NCBI GenBank assembly: GCA_018398765.1
Contig: JAHBMJ010003480.1
Location: 1 to 64,000, forward strand
From: Chromera velia
Lineage: Eukaryota; Sar; Chromeraceae
Reading direction: 5' to 3'
DNA length: 64,000 nucleotides
The position numbers and the translations under genes are program-made. The notes below the pieces were generated by a model. It was not told where the DNA came from, did no database searches, and worked only from the letters and a program-made list of their open reading frames with translations. Numbering within the stretch: position 1 is the first letter of the stretch; each line of letters begins with the position of its first letter. Positions 49,501 through 60,813 of the stretch are shown in pieces.

Positions 49501-50441
49501 GTCAAGACATGAGCTGCTGCCCTCCCTACTCAAGTCCTTTCTTCTCTCTGCGGTGTGGCGGGCAGAACAGCCAACAGACCCAGAGAGACCATCCATCCGT
49601 ACAAAAAGAAAGAACAAGAGAAACGCATGATTCACCACTGGAAAGAGCGACAATTGATGAATCCGGATGAATGAGAAGGCATCACGTAGACGGAGGGGGG
49701 GGGGAAGGAGGGAGCATCTCATTAATGGTGTCGGACATACGGGGTATATATCCGTCAGGAGGGTTAAATTCACAAACTTGGGAGGGGAAGGGACAGGTGG
49801 AATGGGTGCATCCAGCAAACCAAGCAAGAGGGGGTGATGGGTGACGAGGCAGTGTTTCAGGACACAAGACATCTTCCGACCTTTGGAAGGCATCACAAAG
49901 CGCTCAACAAGTGAGGTCTTCCCTCCTTTCTTCTGCCCGCAGAAGACAATCGGGATGTCAATCGTCACTGCAGACACAAACAGGGGCAGCAAAATGGTCA
50001 CCATGACATGTAGCCATCCACAGGAGACGTACTAACGGGGAAGGGGGGGNNNNGGGGGGGGGGGGGCGACGGTGACAGTGAGAGGAGGAGGAGGAGGAGA
50101 GAAAGAGACATAGAACCCCAACACACATTCTGCACTGGTCTGTCTCTCTGGGACTTTCCTTGACTCCGAATGAAGCACAGACTGCTTCTGTCTTCATTGA
50201 TCATGCACAAGAAATGAGAGAAGATCTTGTGTGGTAAGGTTGCAGACGTTTGACCACACGTCCCCGGCCAAAACAACACATGTGCAGACTGATTTACGTC
50301 AACGGAGGATAGACGGGAGACAGCCAGGCGAAGTCTTTCTCTCCTGAACCTGAGTGACTGACAGTGTTCCTGTACCAGTTTCTGTTGCATGCTGAGGAGG
50401 TCATCCCACAACATGGGACCGTCATCGTTATCCCTCGGCAT
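45721..50441 (-). CDS. DYNC2LI1: cytoplasmic dynein 2 light intermediate chain, eight exons, ~384 aa
   Basis: Exons are 50441-50363, 49967-49881, 49289-49185, 48721-48579, 47982-47795, 47055-46662, 46321-46229 and 45786-45721. Every junction keeps phase. The Walker A loop GQKKGGKTS lies at residues 37-45, followed by VPKPTVALEYKYAR and VAHIFDIGGDEGLSSML, the family's 'PKPT.ALEY' and 'H.WE.GG' region. VAVLVLDGAEPG and IPCVVVLSKWDVF follow (strand plus NKxD-like element). RALRFLSHTNGAAFMCTS, CISVGRDSLEAIGQP and WGRVASEAFPP match the C-terminal half. A ~50-residue Ala/Pro then Lys/Glu-rich insert lies near residues 250-300. The family normally has about 350 residues. The protein is a subunit of the retrograde intraflagellar-transport motor, so it implies cilia in some life stage. 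The C-terminus could instead splice at AAAAG before GTAGGT (45724-45723), adding a short tail. Confidence 0.88.
47553..47751. repeat. (GGAA)n purine tract in dynein gene intron
   Basis: Nearly pure GGAA/GAAA repeats, 200 bp, just 3' (sense strand) of the exon ending at 47795. Reads as (TTCC)n on the sense strand. The long Lys/Glu/Arg frames here are repeat shadows. Confidence 0.9.
48066..48580. repeat. satellite-like array of ACTG tetramers punctuated by CTCTTTCCATTC
   Basis: The intron between exons 4 and 5 of the dynein gene is filled with a composite tandem repeat: three or four ACTG units, then CTCTTTCCATTC (variants CTCTTTTCATTC, CTATTTTCATTT), repeated about 18 times with a period near 24-28 bp. 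Confidence 0.88.
48803..48866. repeat. (ACTC)n tetranucleotide repeat
   Basis: About sixteen ACTC units (one ATTC variant) in the next upstream intron of the dynein gene. Confidence 0.9.
50040..50068. other. unresolved assembly position in a G homopolymer
   Basis: Four Ns (50050-50053) inside a long G run in intron 1 of the dynein gene. Likely a sequencing dropout, not biology. Confidence 0.85.
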
Positions 50442-51336
50442 CCCTCAGGCAGAGGCTCACGATAGAGCACACAGAGGACGTTGGGGGGTCTTTTGATGCT
50501 TTGTGTTTGGGGCTTCGTCAAAGCAACACCTATATATGATCAGGATGAAAAGGGAACTTGAAGGGATAAGCGAGGAACAACAGAGAAATGCAGCACAGGA
50601 CTGGATAGGACTGGATCGTGCGTTGCTGGGGCTTTCAGCTTCCCTTCCGTCGATGCATCCGTGGCCTATCGCAACTTCGAAAGAAGTCTGCCAGGTCGAG
50701 ATACGGTGAGGGAAAGTTGTAGGAATCTTAACATTGTTTTGTCTGCATGTAAAGCCGCCGCGGCATGCATGCGCGTGGGGCTGAGGGGAATTGTTTCTCT
50801 AAGTGCCCCCCGCTTCGCTTTCCGCGGGGCCATGCACCAGCAAAAAACTTCAAAGTTCACACCCTCACGCATTACTATATATCCCTCACATACTTAACAT
50901 TCTGTAGGGAGACCTAAGGTAAAGATTGAGTTAGCCATGCAGTTGTGAAAGAAACGCCCTCATGAAAGCTTGTTATTCTCTGTGTGGTGTCTCCCGTGGA
51001 GCAGTGTTTCTAGAGCAGTCTTGGTGAGCACCGCGGCTGTGCCATGGTGCCTGCCTAAGCTTTCTAGCGCCACGAATCTAATCTAAAAAACCCTCAATCA
51101 TCATTCTAGCCTACTTCTGACCGTTTGCCGCCCCGCGGCGACAACCGTGCCTCTCAGGGTATAACTTAACCGTATAAGTCGAGGCCCGGCAGTGGACCGT
51201 GGGGCGGCCTGAAATATAAATCCCATCCTATTCTATATAAGCCGGTTAAGGCGTTTTAAGAACAAAATGACTATTAAGTTAGGTAATAAAACGAAAAACT
51301 GTACATACATCATCAACTAGATCATCAATTGAACTA
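50442..51336. other. 5' flank of the dynein gene and intergenic sequence
   Basis: Contains a GC-rich stretch (50.75-50.84 kb, GTAAAGCCGCCGCGGCATGC and TTTCCGCGGGGCC) that shares GTAAAGCCGC with the MITE-like element at 8.15-8.56 kb. A GCATGCATGC occurs at 50763-50772, about 320 bases upstream of the dynein start. No gene seen. Confidence 0.4.
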
Positions 51337-52118
51337 TTATTCAATATTAGATTCAATAACCCTCAAGGGTTGCCTTCTCCCTCGCCTTGTTGTGTTGTTT
51401 GAGGTTCTTTCTTGCAGACTCTTTATGGAAAGTTATGTTAAAGTGCTTATCCCACCGACGCTCTTCCATGCTCGTCCAACCATCAACATAGTTGCCTTCC
51501 CTAGCGGGCTTCTCCCCTGTGTGGAGAAATCGCTCCTCACAAATTCTGCATACGATCTTCCCGTCTCAGAACTCAAGACACCCCTTTGCCGTCAGTCTGT
51601 CATGATGCAGTTTGGGCGGTCTATACCCATTTTGGGGTGACACTGTGTTTTTCTTCTTTTTGTCCTAAGGCTTGCTTGGAAAGCCTATTTTCAAGCCCTT
51701 TTTTTCTTCTTTTTCCTTCCTTTCTTTGGATACACTCTGCCGTCTCCTCGCTGAAGGAGACCCGCTTAGCCTAGCAGGGGTCTGTGGCGAATCCCGCTGT
51801 TGCCTGTTTAGAGAGGTAGCTGCACCAAAGAGCCTCGCAGATCGACGCGGGCGAGGGGAGGACTGCTGAGGGGGGGAGGACTTTCGAGGGGAGGACTGCT
51901 GAGGAGATTTTCGAGCAGTTGGAGGCACAAGGCCACCAAGTAATGGCTAGATCGGCCTTGGCGGCCCCCTCCCCTTTCTTCTCTGCGGTAACAAAAAACT
52001 TCAAAAACTTCTGAGACTGCGTCGTCTTTGCACCAGAGTCAGCCGCTTTTCGTTTGGGTGCTATAACACTCAGACGGTAAGACAGTCCGGGCAGACTGTC
52101 ACCTTCACAAAAATTCAA
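51337..52118 (-). pseudogene. decayed basic protein with a zinc-finger-like end
   Basis: The minus frame from about 51928 to 51337 is continuous apart from a TAG at 51665-51667 and a TGA at 51566-51568. A second frame (52118 to ~51935) reads KRKAADSGAKTTQSQKFLKF and fits upstream after one frameshift. The middle is Ser/Pro/Arg-rich (PRPRRSARLFG) and Lys/Glu-rich. The end carries KIVCRICEERFLHTGEKP and, about 35 residues on, DKHFNITFHKESARKNLKQH. This gives a C-x2-C...H-x4-H arrangement like a BED-type or C2H2 finger, with an HTGEKP linker string. It resembles the DNA-binding part of a transposase or element protein. The family is uncertain, but decay is clear. Confidence 0.45.
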
Positions 52119-53245
52119 AGTTGAGTAAGCAGATTCAACTGTAAAGTATTGAACTTAGTATTCATGGAAGCACACAAATCACATAGATGAATGTTCCTTT
52201 GATAGGTTAAACCTGCTGCTCTCAGTTAATTGCTTGACAAGAATCTGTACAGCTTTCTGGGCTGAGAACTATCAGAACAACACTTAGCGGACTTGATCTT
52301 GACGATCCATTTTTTTTTTTTCAATGCCGCCGCGGAGAAATAAAGGCGACGGTCCCGCCGCTCCGCGGCGGACCTGCCACAGAAACTTGCTCGACCGGCG
52401 GTGCATCGCGGTCCTCCCCTTCTCCTCCAAGTTTTTTCCCCGCGGCGTGCCGCGGAGCGGCACCGCGACATTTATATACAAACGTCGCGGTGTCTCGAAA
52501 CGCTGCCGTGGAGGGCTTCCGTCACTTGCCCCGGATCTTTCAATCGAAAGTGGTTTTTTGCAGTGCCACAGCTAGACTTGGTAAAGCCTGGCTCCTCCAC
52601 GTTATCTTCAGCTTCCCTGCGTACTGAAAATAAGGAAATTAAATATAATTAAGTACTTCTAACAGTCACCTCAGAAGATAAGATAGTGATGAAGAACTTC
52701 CTTAGAATCCTTGCCTCAACTACCTGAAGTATAGGCAGATTCTTGTCTAAATTCTTGTCTAAATTCCTACATCTTTGCAGGGTAGGATTAATAAACCTCC
52801 CTGAACATAAGTGCTACTTAAAAAAATATAATTAAGATGATCTCTATCTGCGGCATCGTTTTTCAAGAGACTGTCGATGCTTACGGCGTACACAGTCAAA
52901 ACACCATCCAGATATGCGGCTTTAGCTTTCAAGACACGGTAAGTGATCCACGCCTGCGGCGCGGACTTTCAAGCTTATCCAAAAATGCGGCTTAAACTTT
53001 CAAGTGGTAGTTAGGTTCAGGGCGGTCGATTAATAAAATACGTAATGCTTTAGGTAATGCTAAAGCTACTACTTCTGAGCTAGGGGGGTGAAGAATCGGT
53101 TGAATGCTAGGTAAAAGCATAAAGGTTGAATGATTGAAAAAAACATTCAAAACTTCCTTTTTTTCCCTTCAATTTTTTGGAGTGCATGCCTTAGCGCTAC
53201 CATCCGTAAATGAATTATAACAACGACCGGTTATATGCAACCTGT
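52119..53245. other. intergenic; GC-rich palindromic patch then AT-rich sequence
   Basis: The segment at 52321-52470 is full of CCGCGG and GCCGCGGAGCGGC palindromes like the element at 8.2-8.5 kb. From 52.64 to 53.2 kb the sequence is AT-rich. Between 52.87 and 53.0 kb a 'TGCGGC...CTTTCAAG' motif repeats three times at ~45-bp spacing. No gene supported. Confidence 0.45.
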
Positions 53246-56200
53246 TTATAATTGAGAATACGCCAAAGCTTCGCTGTATGTTCTCAAAGCCGCGCACGCA
53301 CACGCTCGAGGAGAAGTGCTTTCACTGAAAGTTTCCACCTGCCCCCGTCCGCTCACTACAGGGCCTCCCACAGCGCGCGCCGCTGCATCAAAATGCTCTG
53401 CCCAAGACAGGTTCCCGTCTTCTTCTTCTTCCTGCAACATCATCCCCGACTGTCCTACACGATTCTCAACCGCAACCGCCGATTCAGCATCACCCCCTCC
53501 TCCGAAGGGCCCCCCCAAAGCGGAAGACAGGGACTCCCAAAACGCACCTCCCCAAGTCTGGCGCCTCCCCCCCTTCTCAAACTCATCCCGAGTCCATCCG
53601 AGGCCCGCAAGCATCGCCTCGTGCTGTTCTTCTGAGACACCGTATCTGCAGAGAGACAATAAGGGCATGTGCGCAAACACACCATCTGCTTGCGGCTCAT
53701 TTCATATGCATGAATTGTTAACAGACGGAGAATGTATGTGTCTCTCTGTCTGCCCCTTGTTCCTCTCTTCGGCATCGTGCCAACGCCAGATCGATGTTGA
53801 CGCTCCTGCCATTTTCTGGACGCTCCCTCCCCCTCTGCCCCTTTTCTTTTCTTCACCCCTCTCTTCTTCCATGAGCATCTACAGACAGACAGACAGACAG
53901 ACAGACAGAGAGAGAGAGAGAGAGAGATCACTCGAACCAACTAACCTACCTGTCCCTGAACATCGCCAGCGCCTCTTGTTCCTCCCTCGACACGCTCCTG
54001 TCTGCAATCATGACCTTGAGAACCTCCATGTAGGTGCAGTGGTTCGACAGGACCTGCTGACTCCGCACTCGGGCCACCAGCGAGGCCGCAAACGCACGAG
54101 TCAGGGAGAGGGCGGCTGCCTGGTCCTCTCGCTGCAGACGTTCGATGTCCTCGGATCGGAAGACGAGAAGCCGCGATGGGGCGCGGGCTCTGATGACACG
54201 AACTTGTACGACGTCCTCCTCTCCATCTCTCCCGGTGGCGACGCCCAGGGGTTTGGGGGACCCCTGGCCGGGACATGGCGGCGCCATTCTGGAAGAGGGG
54301 GACGCAAGGGGACAACTCGGTGAGTGGAGCGAGAGGGGCTGCTGACGTGTACTCGTTACAGCAGCCGGAGACGGTGACACAGGTGGAGACGGAGATGCTG
54401 TTTGTCTATCCACGGTTCGTGTGAGTGTTTTTTCCACTTCGCCCTCTCTTGTGAAGACATGCTGTGGCTGTACGCTTCTTCCGTGATTGCTGTGTGGAGC
54501 TTTGACGCCCCCTCCTTCTAGATTATCCTTCTCTCTGAAGGGCAATGAATGTGCAGATAGGGCGGGTGCAGATTCCGTCAGAGCCACTGACTGTCTGGCA
54601 GTGCTTTCTCCCCCTTTTTCTTTTTCTCTGTTTGGACCTGAGGGCGAGGTGTGCCCTTGTGCCTGTGAATGTACAGAGGCAGGGGCACCCAGGCCTTCAC
54701 CTGTCCCAATATTCTGTGCTTGCAAACCTTGGGACGCCTGAGGAGATGACAAAGGAGCTGCAGAATCCCCAGTCGCCCCTGATGTCCCCCCACCCCACGA
54801 CTCGGATACCGCACCAGCTTCGTCGCACTCTACAGGAACTAGTGACAGGGGCATGGGCACCGAAGAAACGGGAACAGCCCCCGCTCGACCGCACGATGCC
54901 TGCGTCTCTGACTGCTGCCTTGCAGAGGCAGAGGGGGGAGGCAGCATGTTGGTATTTCCCTGAGGCGACGGTGAGGGTTTGCCGTTTGGTGACAGGGGTG
55001 AGGCTCCACTTCCTGCCGCTGTCACCCCTGACTGGCGTGCAGACCCAGCGGGTGATCCGGCACCCCCTTGCTGCTGCTGCTGCTGTTGAGGTGCCGACTT
55101 CGAGATTCTCTCAAGCAGGGCCTTCACACCCACCACCGCACCCGTGTGGCCTCCCTGAATACAGATAGCTTCTTTGGGTGATGCCACCTCGACCTCTCTG
55201 TTTTTTTGCAATCAAGCATCCACAATTAATGAAGGAATTGATTCATCAAGTGCATGAACGGTCCAGCTGAGCCATGCAGTGCGAAACGAAAACAAAAAAA
55301 CGCGGGGGGGCAAGGAAGCCGCCATCTCGACTTCTCTCAGTAACCATGCAGCATGATGCCACGCAGGAAGGATTCAGTTCCGTCTCTGTGCGAGATGGAT
55401 GTGTCAACAGGGAAGTGTAGAGGAAGATGCCATCCGAACTACGCGTGCGTACACAAATTTCAGGAGACGCACGAGAAACAAGCACGATGCTCATGAATTT
55501 TCCCAAACTCGAACACAAGCACAACCCATACAGCAGAATCGATCAGAAAGAATCACACAGACAGGAAGGCAGGAAGGCAGAACCGACCCCGAAAGAACGA
55601 AGAGGACATCCGAGGCTGCCGGTCCGATTCTGCTCATTTCCTGGTGCACTTCCAGATTTAACCAGGTGGCGTGTTTGAGGAGGCGGTGAAATTGACGTGG
55701 AGTCAGGCCGTGTCGGAGAAACTGCAAGCAAGCATATTTGGATGCAGGATGTCGAGCATCATTCTGCATTCTGAAGGAGGAAGTCGAGTAATACGTCCAG
55801 AAGCACATTCCATTGCACAGACACATACTGCTCTGTGAGACAGATTGTACAGAAAATGATCAGAGCACGTAGAAAGGAAGGAAGGCATGGATGTGTGAAG
55901 GATCTTTCGGAGCGATTTCGGTAACATTTTTACGCCGAAGAAGGAAGACTCGCTCCCAATTAAAACTTTTAAAACCATCAGCATCAGTCGACAAAAGCTC
56001 TCCAACTTCGTTTCATGCGTTCAGAGAAAAACTCACCAAGTTGCATGTCTACATGGTGAAATACGCATGCATTGATGGAGGAAGGGCGACACATACAAAG
56101 GGAGACAGACCCTCAGGCACATCTGACAAGAAATTAATGCACGAAAAAGAGAAACAAGACAGAACAAGAAAAACGAATCAACGAAACAATTAAGGACTGA

Positions 56201-57055
56201 CGAATCTCTCATACACCTCCAGTTCCTCTCCACTGAACGCCACGTCTCTTCTTTCCATCAAGAGTTTACCAATCATTCCGAGATTAATTGACAAAAACAA
56301 AATTCCCCACCCGGCAGGATACCAAAATGGGGGGTCTCGAGTCACATTGAAAAGAATTGAAAGCGACGAGGACATCCCGGCAAACACACGCAACCAGAGA
56401 ATATCGGACATTGTCAAACTGATCAGATTCAAAATCGCCCCCACGGTGACAATTTTGTCCCCGTGATACTCGAGCAATCGCCTCACTGACGGATCCTCGC
56501 TATTCCTCTTTTTTCTCTCACCCCCTGTACCCCCTTCATGTTCTTTCGGCTCTCTACGAAGATCGCCCTGCACCATTCCAACCCTAGTTACAGTCCCTGT
56601 GTGCAGGGGCCGTTGGACCCCCCCCGTTCCCTTCTTGCTCTCTGCCGAGCTACCCGGCCACACCGTCACGAGGCGGGGCGGGTGCGTGGCAAGGCGGCCG
56701 AAGGGGTGGGGGAGAAGGGCGACCCTGTGTCCCTTGTGACGCCTTGAGAAGACAAAACCGGGACGAGACTTCAATGGACACGCTCCTATGCTGGGGGGAT
56801 GGTGCAGCGTACGGTGGTGATTCCTGACCTGCATGGAAACACAGAGACAAACACACATGTGCTTGGAGACGGCAAACTTAATAGATGGTTGCATCCGTTG
56901 TTTGGCACGGTCTCTGAGGCACTTACATTCGAAACCCGTGCAACGATCGAAAGACTCCGGAAAGATTCCAACAAATGAAATGTCGTGAGAGGGCTGAGGG
57001 GCTGAGGGGAGGCTGCGAGGGGGACGAAGCCACAGGCGGCGGTGGGACTATTCAT
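53246..57055 (-). CDS. Popeye-domain (POPDC-type) membrane protein, five exons, ~845 aa
   Basis: Exons are 57055-56927, 56828-56202, 55721-55584, 55193-53950 and 53645-53246. All joins are in phase and the sum is exactly 846 codons. Three membrane helices lie at about 169-183, 187-206 and 212-233 (SDILWLRVFAGMSSSLSILF, WYPAGWGILFLSINLGMIGK), followed by EELEVYERF, then GLTPRQFHRLLKHATWLNLE and SDVLFVLSGS VEV. This is the order of Popeye-type proteins: three helices, then a cyclic-nucleotide-binding-like domain. That domain is interrupted at about residue 330 by ~290 Gln/Ser/Pro/Gly-rich residues. It resumes with VRVIRARAPSRLLVFRSEDI and a helical end. A final motif REEQEALAMFRDRYGVSEEQ with LGW resembles C-terminal extensions of algal relatives. 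POPDC proteins bind cAMP at membranes; the ligand here is not shown. The vertebrate DSPE-type signature is not visible. Confidence 0.8.
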
Positions 57056-57666
57056 GCCGCCCGCGTCCGAATCTTACACAGCGACTTGAGACGCTCATAC
57101 AACGTGAGTTTGCTGTCCTTCGTAAGTGCCAGTCACGCGTGCAATAAGGGGAGCCTCTGAGAGACAGGATGACTCCAAGTTCAAGGCAAAGGGCCAATCA
57201 AGGAGCGAGATTCAAGGTCGTTCAAATTTTGCTGAGGACCGCGATCGAAGCGAAGGGCCGCGGGCCCCGGATGCATGCATATGAGCCCCGGCGACAGACG
57301 CGCGGTCCCATGCATTTGGGGCGCGGCCGACGCCGGGGCATGCATGCATGCGTGCGTCATATCGTGAAATTAGGGAGAGGTCACTGACCATGCAGCGACC
57401 AGACGAACATGTATGCCTTACTCGCGATCGGATGTCGACCAATCGTCATTGACCTGGCCCCATCAATTCACTGAAAAGTCCTCATCCGACCTTCTGTTTC
57501 TGGTTCTCTGTGTGTGCGTGTTCTGAGCCGAGGAAAGGCTGATTGCCTGAATCGAACAAGTCTCTTCTCTTCATTGTACGTATCCGCGTGGTGCGCCTTG
57601 CGTTGACCAAATCAGGACTCTGGAGGTTCCACCGCACGGGTCTCTGACTGAGCTTTTGAGACCACG
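57056..57666. promoter_or_regulatory. divergent 5' region with GC-rich hairpin and TGCATGCA palindromes
   Basis: Between the Popeye-type gene (minus) and a possible small plus-strand gene. At 57264-57350 an inverted repeat pairs CCCCGGATGCATGCAT with ATGCATGC near CGCCGGGGC. TGCATGCA lies at 57272-57279 and 57341-57348, about 215-295 bases upstream of the Popeye start. A regulatory role is inferred from position. Confidence 0.35.
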
Positions 57667-58194
57667 ATGGCCTTCGTGCAGTGCTGCGGCAGGAGAGAAT
57701 ATGTGGTGGTCAGTTGGTCGACGAGAGAAAGATGCGCCTTACTCTGCACCCACTTGTGTCCCTCCATCCGCCTTGCATCTGTGTTTGTCGCCTTCTTCCC
57801 ACTTAGATGCAGGACGACGAGCCCGACTTGAAGCGGTTGCGCAATCTGATTGACACAGAGCCCGGCCTCTTCTTTTTCAAGGCCCAGTGCAACAATCCGG
57901 GGAGGAAGGAATTGAACCCATGCGATTGGCAGGTAGGTGGGTAGGTAGGTAGGTCAGTCAAATTACAAAACGGTCATGCAGGCCGTGTACACAGACAAGC
58001 AGGCCGTGGTCAGAAAGGGTGGGAAAGGGAAGGAAGGGGGGAAACTGACCGAACGGAAATTGAGAGTGGGAAGAGCTGAAAAGGGGAAGGAAAAGCTAGG
58101 CTTTCTCCCTCACTGCTCGAAAGAGGAAGTTTTTTCCTGGCTGCAGACCGCCGTGATTGATAAAGCGGTGGTCAGCATGGCATGTCAGTGGTAG
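57667..58194 (+). CDS. possible small three-exon gene, ~71 aa
   Basis: The candidate model is 57667-57708, 57807-57932 and 58147-58194 (TAG). All three pieces join in phase 0 with GTCAGT...TAG and GTAGGT...CAG introns. The protein would read MAFVQCCGRREYVV, then KRLRNLIDTEPGLFFFKAQC and NPCDWQ, ending VVSMACQW. Six cysteines in about 70 residues are notable. No family recognised. The middle exon is the most convincing piece, because it has strong sites on both sides. The first exon is weak and the true 5' end may be elsewhere. Confidence 0.33.
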
Positions 58195-59818
58195 GGTTAG
58201 GGTATGGGTGAGGTGGGAGGGAACGAGATGCAAGGAGGGAACCGCTGACATGCTGAGGGGGTTGGGAAAGGAGGAACCACTGGCGGGCTTGGGACCGCAA
58301 TTAATGGTACCAAGCAGCAGGTCTGGTTTTCTTTAGGCAGGATGAAGAGAAAGAAAAGAGAGGAAGAGAAAGGAAGAGATAGGGGAAGAGAGAGATATAA
58401 GAGAAAAGGAAAGGGTGGTGATGGATGGGGGGGTGGGGGTGCTGTACGGTGCTGCGGCGACTGTTGGAATACCAGACTCAGTCGTATTGTTTGTCCGGGG
58501 CCGGACATGGTGCATAACAGACGACTGAGAGGGGAGAGGCGGGAGAGACCTCGAACATGACAGAACTGTTTCAGGCTCTCAGGTCGTGAAGCAGGGTGGG
58601 TTTCAAGACAGTGATAGTCAAATGGAACTGTCATGTGGTAGAGGCAGGGGTGAGGGGGAGAGGTATAGTCAGGGAAGTAGATTTGACATCCTGCACAACT
58701 GAAGTTTTGCTAGACTGCCCCAGTGGAAGGGGGAGCAGACATGCATATGGGGTATGGGACTGACTCCGGAGGAGTGTATCCCAGTGGATAGCCACAGCCC
58801 CGTGGTGGACGAAAGTCTATCGAGACCGAGACGAGCTGAATCGCCTCGACCGAGAGGCCCCAAGATCCCGTGCACTCGCATAACCAATTTTTTTCATTTT
58901 TATAGGTGGGGGTTTGAGACTAAGACTAACTTTGAGTCTCTCAGACTGTCTCTGTCACGGTATGTAGTAACATACATGGTTCTTCAAAATTATTAAACTT
59001 TAAATGTTGCACAAGTGTTGTCGATGTGTTGCGCGCTAGGTTGCACAATCATTTTTGAGTATTGTTAACTAAACAAAGTTAAAAGATGAAAGAACTTCTT
59101 CTTTCGATCATCACTTTTAATTTTTTGTTTTCTTTAACTAATTTCCTATATCCTATCGAAAGCTCCTTAGCCAAATATATATATATTTTTTAATTTATTT
59201 ACTTAAATTAAACCGATCAACTGTGGAAGTATGTGGAAATCAAAATCGAACTGTGATTCGGACATAAAACACGGATTAATACAGATAGACAAATATTTAA
59301 TGTGTTTTACTGAATGATACATTGACATCTATAGCTAGTCCCGGATTTGAAATTTGCTGAAAGATAACCTGTACGATTGTGCCTGCATGTAATTCTAGAC
59401 ATGGACAAAAGCTATAAAAAGCTAGGGAAAAGATGGGGAACTACGTAGAACTACATCCCTCCGGCCTCTCTGAAAAGCAGACGCAACGGCAGGCCGCAGG
59501 AGGGAAACAGGAAAGAGAGCGAGGCAGACAGCGATGGAAAGTGTGCGAACGACATGACAAATGCAGGAAAGAAATGCACATTTCCTTGCTTGCTTCCCCT
59601 CTCTCAAATTCGATCATCAAAACAAGCTCAACGAATTCGGTATTTCATTCTGGTGATCCCCCGTCGACTTCTGAATGCACAGACAGGGAGATGTCAGGAC
59701 AACCAACTGGTCCTTTTGGTGCACGGATTTTCGTCGTGATGCATGCAGGTAAGATGCCGATTCATCAACAAAACGTTTGGTCGGGTTGACGTGCATGCAC
59801 GGGGGTAATATGACATCA
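58195..59818. other. intergenic; purine-rich then AT-rich, no gene supported
   Basis: Purine-rich simple sequence around 58.34-58.45 kb and an AT-rich island at about 58.97-59.42 kb. Frames such as 59433-59789 have no domain or splice support and overlap the 3' flank of the next gene. TGCATGCA-like words occur at 59.74 and 59.79 kb. Confidence 0.45.
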
Positions 59819-60485
59819 TCACTGCTCCTGGAATGGTGACAAAAGCTCAGGTGCAGTGCTTGAACTTTTCTTTTTCTTCTTCTTGGATTCTTTTTTCTCA
59901 CTGTCTCTTCCTTCTGGTTTTTCACTTTTCGAACTGCCCTTGCTCTTTGGTGTTTTTTTCTTCTTCTCCTTCTGTTTCTTCTCCGACGTCTTATTCAATG
60001 TCAGAGGGACGTCCTCGCTGTCGTCCGAATCTCCCTGCAGGCCGTTCGGCGTGGAGGGAGGCAGCAGCATCTCTCCTGACGCAGCAGCCGCAGCCGAGGA
60101 GGAAGAAGCAGAGGCAGAGGGCCCTTCCCCGTCACCATCGATGATGACCTCAATTGAGTCTCTGATCTCCTCTTCTTCCTCCTGCTCCCCTCTGCCGTCT
60201 TCTACCAGGTCGTCTTCCTCTAGAGCCTCCAGAGCGCGGGCAGAGGCCTGCAGGCAGCGAGCGAGGGAGGGAGGAAAAACAGTAAGGGAGAGGGCATGGG
60301 CAAACAAGGTGCAGATGAACATCGATCGCTGTGCTTCCCTCCCTTTGTCCAATCAGCCCCTTAGTCAGTCAGCCGACCAGCCAGCCCATCAGTTTACCCC
60401 GGTTCCCCTCCATACCGAAAAAGATATCGCTCTCTCTTCCTCTCTCTCCCGCACGCGCGCGCGCGCGAACAAAGAAAAGCAGAGG

Positions 60486-60534
<49 letters not shown>

Positions 60535-60775
60535 GCCGGCGGGGGGGGATGGATGGATGAATGGAGAGGGAGAGAGAGCGCGAGAGAACGATGAACGCCA
60601 CGGGAACCAGTTGTCTGTCCTCTGCCACAGACAGAAGGAAGAACACAGACAGGCCAACAGACTGACGCACGCACATCTGCAATGGCAGCCTGCAGAGCAG
60701 CCGTGTTGCCACCGAACGCCGAGTCCAAAGCAAGCTTTTGCTGGCAGGTCTGCACACACACACACACACACACAA

Positions 60776-60813
<38 letters not shown>

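Noticed and set aside
50040-50068. N-containing poly-G as a possible structural element
   Set aside because: The Ns mark unresolved bases; a G-run dropout is the simplest explanation.
58186-58206. TTAGGG words resembling telomere repeat
   Set aside because: Only one to two units, not an array.
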